Source: Phoronis australis
Lineage: Eukaryota > Phoronida > Phoronidae
Reading direction: 5' to 3'
Assembly (NCBI GenBank): GCA_002633005.1
Contig: NMRA01000030.1
Span: forward strand, 368,019 to 432,018
DNA length: 64,000 nt
Shown: piece after piece, positions 59,301 through 64,000 of the stretch
How the letters are laid out: each line of letters starts with the position of its first letter
Position numbering within the stretch: the first letter of the stretch is position 1
Position numbers and translations under genes: made by a program
Notes under the pieces: model-generated
What the model was told of the DNA's origin: nothing
The model's database searches: none
Seen by the model: only the letters and a program-made list of their open reading frames with translations

Positions 59301-61117
59301 AGTTGTGGGAAAATCATCGTCAGACTTCCTCCTCACATTAGGAACATACATGCCAATTTTCCCAACCATCCTTGTAGTGGTTTGGATGACAGAGGGGCAA
59401 ACGCCAAGTAACAAGACTGGAAAACAGTAAAAACAAGTAAAAATGGCCACTAGGTGGCGCAAAATACAACGAATCAAACTGAAAACCGGGGGATAGCGTC
59501 AGCGCACTAATAGATGTTTATCTGCCAAATTTTATGAAAATCCGTTGAGTACCTCTGAAGATATAGAGGTGAAACTAAAATAATAAAATTGCCACTAGGG
59601 GGCACACCGGTAATCCGATCCATCCGAAAGTAGTCTTTGTTGTCAAGTCCACATAAATACATGGGCATAAAAAACTGGAACTAGGAGGCGCCACAGTTGT
59701 TGAGGTCATTGGAAAATCATCACATTAAGCACCTACATGCCAATTTCCACAATCAACCTTAATGTGGTTTGGTTGACAGAGGGGCAGATGTCAAAAACCG
59801 ACTCGAAAACAGTAAAAATGTCCACTAGGTGGCGCAAAATGCCTCGAATTCAACTGAAAACCGGATGATAGCGTCACCTCACTAATAGATGCCCATTTGC
59901 CAAATTTTATGAAAATAAGTTGACGACCTTTGAAGATACAGTGGTAAATGTAAAAAATAAAATTGCCACTAGGGAGCACACCGTTGAGTCCGAAAATCGT
60001 CGTCCTCTCAGTGTTGTCAACTTCATGAATACACCAGAAAAATTCAATAAAGATCCTGTAGAGCATTTAGGATATGCAGCCATGGGCGCAAAAACAAACA
60101 GTAGTCGAAATCGTCGGAAAATCATCGTCAGCTGCCCTTTTCGAAGTAAGAACATTATATATATCTGCCAATTTTCAAAATCATCCCTATAATGCGGTTT
60201 GGTTGATAGACGGGCGGACTGAGATTCGAAAACAGTGAAAATGGCCACTGGGTGGCGCAAAGTACCTCGAATCCGTCCAAAAACGGGAGGATGGAATCAT
60301 ATCACTAATATATGCATAACTGTCAAATTTTATGAAAATCCGTTGAGGACCTCCGAAGATACAGAGCTAAGTGTAAAAAAAAATAAAATTCCCACTAGGG
60401 TTCACACCGGTAATCGGAGAGGTCCGAAATTCGTCGTCATCCGTCGTCAGCTTCATAGGAACACATCTGCCAAATCTCATCAAGATCCTGTAAGGGGCTT
60501 AGGAGGTGCGGACGCCGGACACCATTCCCCACACATACCATCCCCCCTACACATTTCTAGATCACGTAATTTCCCACTCTTATACCTTTGTGAGATCATA
60601 CATCCGCACTGCGTACTACGCAAACTCTTTCTTCCCATCTTCCGACTTTCGCAATAGTCTCCCACAACATGCCATCTCATCAGAAACAATGGAGATGTTC
60701 ACGGGTCGCATCTCAAACATCAACCTTACTCAGTAAACAATAAAACTTGTTTTTATTCTGGCACTAACCCGCACTTTGTTTTGTTTTGTTGTTATTTTCA
60801 CAGTTATACACAGCTCAGTTTATCACTAACATGCGCCAACATATAAGAATCGTTATCTCGATCGTTTTGTTGAAAATTGGAAGAAGAAATGACGTCACAA
60901 CTCTTGTCATGTCGAACTGTCATCGTCATCTCCATCATGTGCGATAATTAGGTACCCATTCAAGTCTATCGACAGAGACGGTGAACAGTCAAAAGCGAAC
61001 AATGTCAACTCAGTTTGTTTTTCTGGGAAATGTTGTCAAATTTATTTATTGTCATACCCAATGCCAACTGCTAGTACGATAAGAGGTTAAATCTCCACCT
61101 ACCGAAGACGCTGCCAT
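50089..61117 (-). CDS. CPEB1: CPEB1, cytoplasmic polyadenylation element-binding protein 1 (complete, 12 coding exons)
   Basis: CPEB1 binds the U-rich CPE in mRNA 3' UTRs and controls cytoplasmic polyadenylation and translation in oocytes, embryos and neurons. Coding exons on the minus strand: 61117-61103, 58249-58120, 56222-56136, 55889-55694, 54839-54665, 54275-54041, 53675-53562, 53153-53043, 52086-51959, 51642-51444, 50831-50737, 50304-50089. All junction phases agree and the sum is 1,701 nt, that is 566 residues, the same length as human CPEB1. Features: helix [15 protein letters not shown] (about 24-40); Ser-rich regulatory region with [20 protein letters not shown], which keeps an Aurora-type LxRS site, Pro-directed Ser-Pro sites and the TSGxSS phosphodegron; [16 protein letters not shown]1 (about 302-397, [13 protein letters not shown]); RRM2 (about 423-495, [12 protein letters not shown]); C-terminal ZZ-type zinc finger with six Cys and two His ([14 protein letters not shown]). 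Confidence 0.97.
50737..50831 (-). CDS. CPEB1: CPEB1 exon 11 (RRM2 RNP1)
   Basis: Acceptor attggcag, donor GTGATT; phase 1 in, phase 0 out. Encodes [20 protein letters not shown] and [12 protein letters not shown]. Confidence 0.97.
50984..51151. mobile_element. 168-bp hAT-like MITE
   Basis: Ends CAGGGGCGGATCCAG and, reverse-complemented, CAGTGGCGGATTTAG resemble hAT-type terminal repeats. The interior has two copies of tttttatttaggggggg-like sequence and one ambiguous base (51029). No clean 8-bp target duplication. It lies in the CPEB1 intron 50832-51443. Confidence 0.55.
51444..51642 (-). CDS. CPEB1: CPEB1 exon 10 (RRM2)
   Basis: Acceptor tgcatag, donor GTAGGC; phase 0 in, phase 1 out. Encodes [20 protein letters not shown] and [20 protein letters not shown], ending DTDKHKYPI. 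Confidence 0.98.
51959..52086 (-). CDS. CPEB1: CPEB1 exon 9 (RRM1 RNP1)
   Basis: Acceptor ggttgcag, donor GTGAGG; phase 1 in, phase 0 out. Encodes [20 protein letters not shown] and [14 protein letters not shown]. Confidence 0.97.
53043..53153 (-). CDS. CPEB1: CPEB1 exon 8 (RRM1)
   Basis: The acceptor cgtttcag at 53159-53154 was chosen over a later ctgcag because it restores the family spacing [16 protein letters not shown]. Donor GTAATC. Continues RIEWPGKD with a Gly-rich, slightly longer loop before KGYVYI. Confidence 0.93.
53562..53675 (-). CDS. CPEB1: CPEB1 exon 7 (start of RRM1)
   Basis: Acceptor tttcacag, donor GTACAT; phase 1 in and out. Encodes [19 protein letters not shown] and [15 protein letters not shown] (RNP2), almost identical to vertebrate CPEB1. 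Confidence 0.98.
54041..54275 (-). CDS. CPEB1: CPEB1 exon 6
   Basis: Acceptor attttcag, donor GTAAAC; phase 0 in, phase 1 out. Encodes [20 protein letters not shown], then [11 protein letters not shown] and [14 protein letters not shown], matching human 'KRWPG...FSIEREARLHRQAA'. Confidence 0.93.
54665..54839 (-). CDS. CPEB1: CPEB1 exon 5 (phospho-regulatory region)
   Basis: Acceptor tttccag, donor GTAAGT; phase 2 in, phase 0 out. Encodes [26 protein letters not shown] corresponds to the TSGFSS beta-TrCP degron of vertebrate CPEB1, and LTRS fits an Aurora-type LxRS site. Confidence 0.93.
55694..55889 (-). CDS. CPEB1: CPEB1 exon 4
   Basis: Acceptor gtcgtcag, donor GTGCAG; phase 1 in, phase 2 out. 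A Thr/Ser/Asn-rich regulatory stretch ([20 protein letters not shown] to RRGSYS). Confidence 0.85.
56136..56222 (-). CDS. CPEB1: CPEB1 exon 3
   Basis: Acceptor gtttcag, donor GTTAGT; phase 1 in and out. Encodes [20 protein letters not shown]. Confidence 0.85.
58120..58249 (-). CDS. CPEB1: CPEB1 exon 2
   Basis: Acceptor tttgacag, donor GTAAGA; phase 0 in, phase 1 out. Encodes [16 protein letters not shown] and [18 protein letters not shown]; the human counterpart is FRRINAILDNSLDF. Confidence 0.92.
59095..60510 (+). repeat. 340-420-bp tandem repeat family A with CTCF-core-like sites (CPEB1 intron 1)
   Basis: About four diverged units. Each has ccactaggtggcgc-, gccactagggggcac- and aggcgccacag-type phrases plus ccaaattttatgaaaatccg. 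CTCF-like cores: 59447-59460, 59592-59605, 59822-59835, 59966-59979 and a weaker one at 60245-60258. Inverted copies lie at 6230-7270. Confidence 0.8.
60520..60736 (+). mobile_element. 3' end of a non-LTR retrotransposon ORF2 (fragment)
   Basis: The frame ending at TAA 60734-60736 reads [20 protein letters not shown] then [10 protein letters not shown]. This matches the usual LINE C-terminus (FFPRTIxxWNxLP). The upstream part is absent. Confidence 0.6.
61103..61117 (-). CDS. CPEB1: CPEB1 exon 1 (start, five codons)
   Basis: ATG at 61117-61115, then MAASS and donor GTAGGT; phase 0 out. It was chosen because exon 2 starts at a codon boundary with no in-frame ATG before its conserved helix. The assignment rests on phase and position, so an alternative first exon remains possible. 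Confidence 0.6.
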
Positions 61118-62060
61118 ATCTTTACACGCGAAAAGAAATGAAACCTCGGAATAAATTGCTTCTTCCGTCTGCACTGTTCAAAGTCGGCTGATAAACTGAC
61201 ACAAGGTATTTTATTTTCTCTCACACTTGAAAACATCACATGCTTCGGTCAACTGTGGGCATTTGCTGGGGACTTTGCTGCGTCACTTAGATATTCAAAT
61301 TTTACCTCAATGGTGAGGCCTACTGTGAGTCTGCGACCCTCATGGTGAAGCAAGCTTAACTTGAATAGGCTGACGGACTCCTGCAGTGAACGCGACGGGG
61401 GTCACGTCTCAGTTACGGGTCAGCTAACCATCAAAAACGCTTGAAGGCTTACCAGGGTAGAACTGCATTAGCTGTTTTAGTTCGCGGCGAGAAACTCGGC
61501 CAAAATTACTTGCTTTTATTTAAAACAAACGCCGCTATCTCGTGTAATCTAGCGAAATCTTGCGTTTCTAACAAAGTGCTAGACTTCATGAAACTCTTCG
61601 CTGAACTGGACAACGGCGTGACCAGGCCCTCAGTACCTGCCTGTAAATAACTATTTACACCTAAACGTGGAAAAATTGGCAACGATATAGGTTTATCATG
61701 TCTTAGACAGTTTGTAAATATGACTATTAACATTAGTTTTTCGATTGTTTTTAAAAATGTAATTTGTTCTTATGCAGCAGATTGACAGAGAATTGCGAAC
61801 ATTTTGTCCTGTCCGCACGCCATCTTTTTGGTCACATCACGTGACCTAATGAATATACATGTAAGTCCGAAAAGATTTCTGCCCCCAACCGGGACTGGAA
61901 CCCAGGACCTTCAGCTAACCGTGCAGAATTCTTCAGCTTCGTTTATGAACTATAGAAACACATTTCTCATTCTAAGCGAGAAATTTCCTAAATAAATTAA
62001 TCAAAGATTCTGAATCTGTGGAAAAGACCCTCTTTTTATCATGTGTGTCGTACCCGTTTT
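61118..62060. other. CPEB1 upstream region
   Basis: Probable CPEB1 5' UTR and promoter zone, with no TATA box or other element I can support. A tRNA-like B box (ggttccagtcc, minus strand) sits near 61880-61905 and may be a SINE scrap. Confidence 0.35.
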
Positions 62061-62124
62061 CCACACACAGAGATAAAGGAACAAACAGGAGTCATGGACT
62101 TAATCAAGACAATTCCGAAATTGA

Positions 62125-62355
62125 AATGGACGGTGGGGCGGACAGGTCGCCAGAGCACAGGACAACAGATGGACAAAAAGATGCACAGAGTGGCAACCCA
62201 GATATGGAAAGAGATCAAAAGGACGGCACCAAGCCAGATGGAGAGATGCCATTGTGAGGACGAGAGACAAAACGTGGATGAGAGCGGCAAGAGACAGAAC
62301 AAATTGGAAGGCATTGTGGGAGGGTTACATCCTGCAGTGGATGGACAGCGCCTAG
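62125..62355 (+). mobile_element. C-terminus of an endonuclease/reverse transcriptase LINE (fragment)
   Basis: One open frame to TAG 62353-62355 reads GGQVARAQDNRWTKRCTEW, KRSKGRHQARWRDAIV and TWMRAARDRTNWKALWE. This is the hallmark tail of LINE ORF2 proteins (GHVARxxDxRW ... GRPxxRWRDDI ... WxRxAxDRxxWK). A stop at 62122 and the missing catalytic domain show it is a remnant. Confidence 0.8.
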
Positions 62356-64000
62356 AGTCAGAGTCAGAGTCAGTCAGTCGTACCCGTTGCGCGGTGGCAT
62401 GGCACGATCCTTACACGTTCATGCGAGCAAGTGTAGAGTCGTACTGGCGCTGATGCATGTTGACTGCAACTCGAATTAACAAACTGTTTAGTTGTCTGAG
62501 ACTACAAAAAGAGATAGATATTGACAGCGTTTTGAGAAGATAAATCCTGGGACGATGGAATTTGGAAGCGTATTAAACTGATGTGTGTTTCAATGCGCAA
62601 AGTTGAATTTGTATTGAGTTAAACGTACTGTGAGTTTGTCTTTTGTTACGTTTCCTTTATTGGCAATAATGTACTGAAAACTTATTGCGTCGTTCACTGC
62701 TGACTGTTGTTCCGACGCCATTATTTTTTGAGCGGCATTGTCATCAAAAGCTCCACTGTTTTAGAAATTCGAACTACCCCTTGCGTAATCCTGGCTAGGG
62801 GCCTGTGTACGAAGTTTTTCTATGGTTATCAAAGATTTAAAACGTGCAAACTCGGAAATGTGACCCTGAGTCACGAAAAATTGCGCGCTCTAGTTTGCAA
62901 GCTAGTACAAAGCTGATCAGAATCTCTGCCACACAAAGTAGGTTTTTAACACTCGTGAACTTGCTCGAATAAAGCTTACGTTTACCACTGCATGCACCAA
63001 TTCCTTTGCACCACCAGGACATATTTTGATAATGTAGCTCTACCCATATATACTAATAGTTTCAGTTATTGGTTTTGAGCTTGTGGGACTTAGAAACCGT
63101 AACTATGATAGGCGTGGCCTAGTTGAGTTTGTTGGAACCACCCCGTTGAAGCCAAGCTTTGTTTCCTTACAGGAAAGTGATTTTCCAGGTAGTTGTTCTT
63201 GCTACAAGACTTGTTGTTTTCTCGTTAAGAAGTCATTTCATTGACTACAACTGAAAATCTATAGCTCTACGAATGTCCCCACACGGAAATCGAAAGCAGT
63301 ACAATGCATTCTGGATAGGAGCATTATCGTCTAAAGGCACTATAAACCACCTTACGCCGGTGTTAAATATAACCAGTTTTTTTAAATGCGTAACAATTTT
63401 CATTTTACAAGAACACGACTATGGCATGACCCCAGGGCCTCAAATCTGTGGGTTAGCTCAGAAGACCTAGTGTAGATCATGTTAGTATTTTCTGTTAATT
63501 TTCGAATCAAAGTTTTTTGGACAGCGTTGTTTCAGTACGTTACAGGGTGTTGGTCGCTGACATTAGTTTTGGTCACCTGCTCTGCATTGTGTTAAAATCT
63601 GGAGGCAATGTAGGTTTGAAGAAAAAACGAGGCATTGTTGCGACACAGTATTGCGTCAAATCAAACATTTTCTGCGCTCATATCACGGGACCCGCTCCTA
63701 AAATTAGCCTTAGTTTGTTTGTGTTTCCACAGCAATGGCATTACGATCTTATACTTTGGTGGAAAGAAACTGCATACAACCTGCAATAAATCGCCTGTAA
63801 TTCCTACATGGCCACAATGTATTGGCCACTGAAACTAACCCGGCCAGACAAGCAAGGTCACAAAGATGGACCAACACTGTGGTAAACAAAATACAAATGG
63901 ATTTTAAATACTGCTTTATTTAATATCATGGTTAGGATTTTTGTTACAAATGCTTTCTAGAAATCATATTGCCATGTTCAGAGAAAAGGTAGTCTAACAG
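62356..64000. other. intergenic, nothing recognised
   Basis: AT-rich sequence with only short random frames on both strands; no domain, repeat array or RNA gene seen. Confidence 0.5.

Noticed and set aside
61857-61940. Minus-strand tRNA or SINE
   Set aside because: A B box is visible but there is no convincing A box at the right distance.
62018-62453. Two overlapping frames as a novel gene
   Set aside because: Out-of-frame readings of the LINE C-terminus that is open in the third frame.

Overview
The window is animal nuclear DNA. It has dense GT-AG introns, minisatellites, a tRNA-derived SINE, fragments of Tc1/mariner-like and LINE-type elements, and an 820-base assembly gap. It is AT-rich and the proteins diverge from vertebrate orthologues, which suggests a marine invertebrate. 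A lophotrochozoan such as a mollusc is a guess, not a demonstration.

Layout. (1) Positions 1-46,360, plus strand: the 3' three quarters of ZFYVE26 (spastizin, the SPG15 protein), 36 recognised coding exons from 364 to the stop at 44672. Its 5' exons lie outside the window and one exon is probably hidden in the gap 10336-11155. The encoded part carries a DUF547-like region (exons 14422-18118), a PI3P-binding FYVE finger (25443-26005) and the spastizin C-terminal helical region (26799-44672). (2) Positions 30538-32190, minus strand, inside the largest ZFYVE26 intron: a two-exon cytosolic sulfotransferase-like gene with one in-frame TGA. (3) Positions 46918-48099, minus strand: a single-exon cell-surface-type protein with fucolectin-like, kringle-like and two thrombospondin type 1 domains. 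(4) Positions 50089-61117, minus strand: a complete CPEB1 orthologue in 12 coding exons, whose phases all agree and sum to 566 codons plus stop. (5) Positions 61118-64000: the region upstream of CPEB1, with LINE debris and no gene recognised.

ZFYVE26 converges on the fucolectin/TSP1 and CPEB1 pair. The genes are not an operon and I see no shared pathway: ZFYVE26 works in lysosome/autophagy trafficking, CPEB1 in cytoplasmic polyadenylation, and the surface protein in recognition or adhesion by domain content only.

The introns are rich in structure. At least 20 tandem repeats with periods from 12 to 93 bases occur. Foldback elements lie at 2502-2650, 32181-32709, 38515-38850 and 39590-40100. 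A roughly 340-420-base tandem repeat family occurs in one ZFYVE26 intron (6230-7270) and in CPEB1 intron 1 (59095-60510), in the same orientation relative to each host gene, and repeatedly carries sequences matching the CTCF core. A 23-base minisatellite at the gap edge repeats a back-to-back splice acceptor and donor. Introns not mentioned individually held nothing I recognise.
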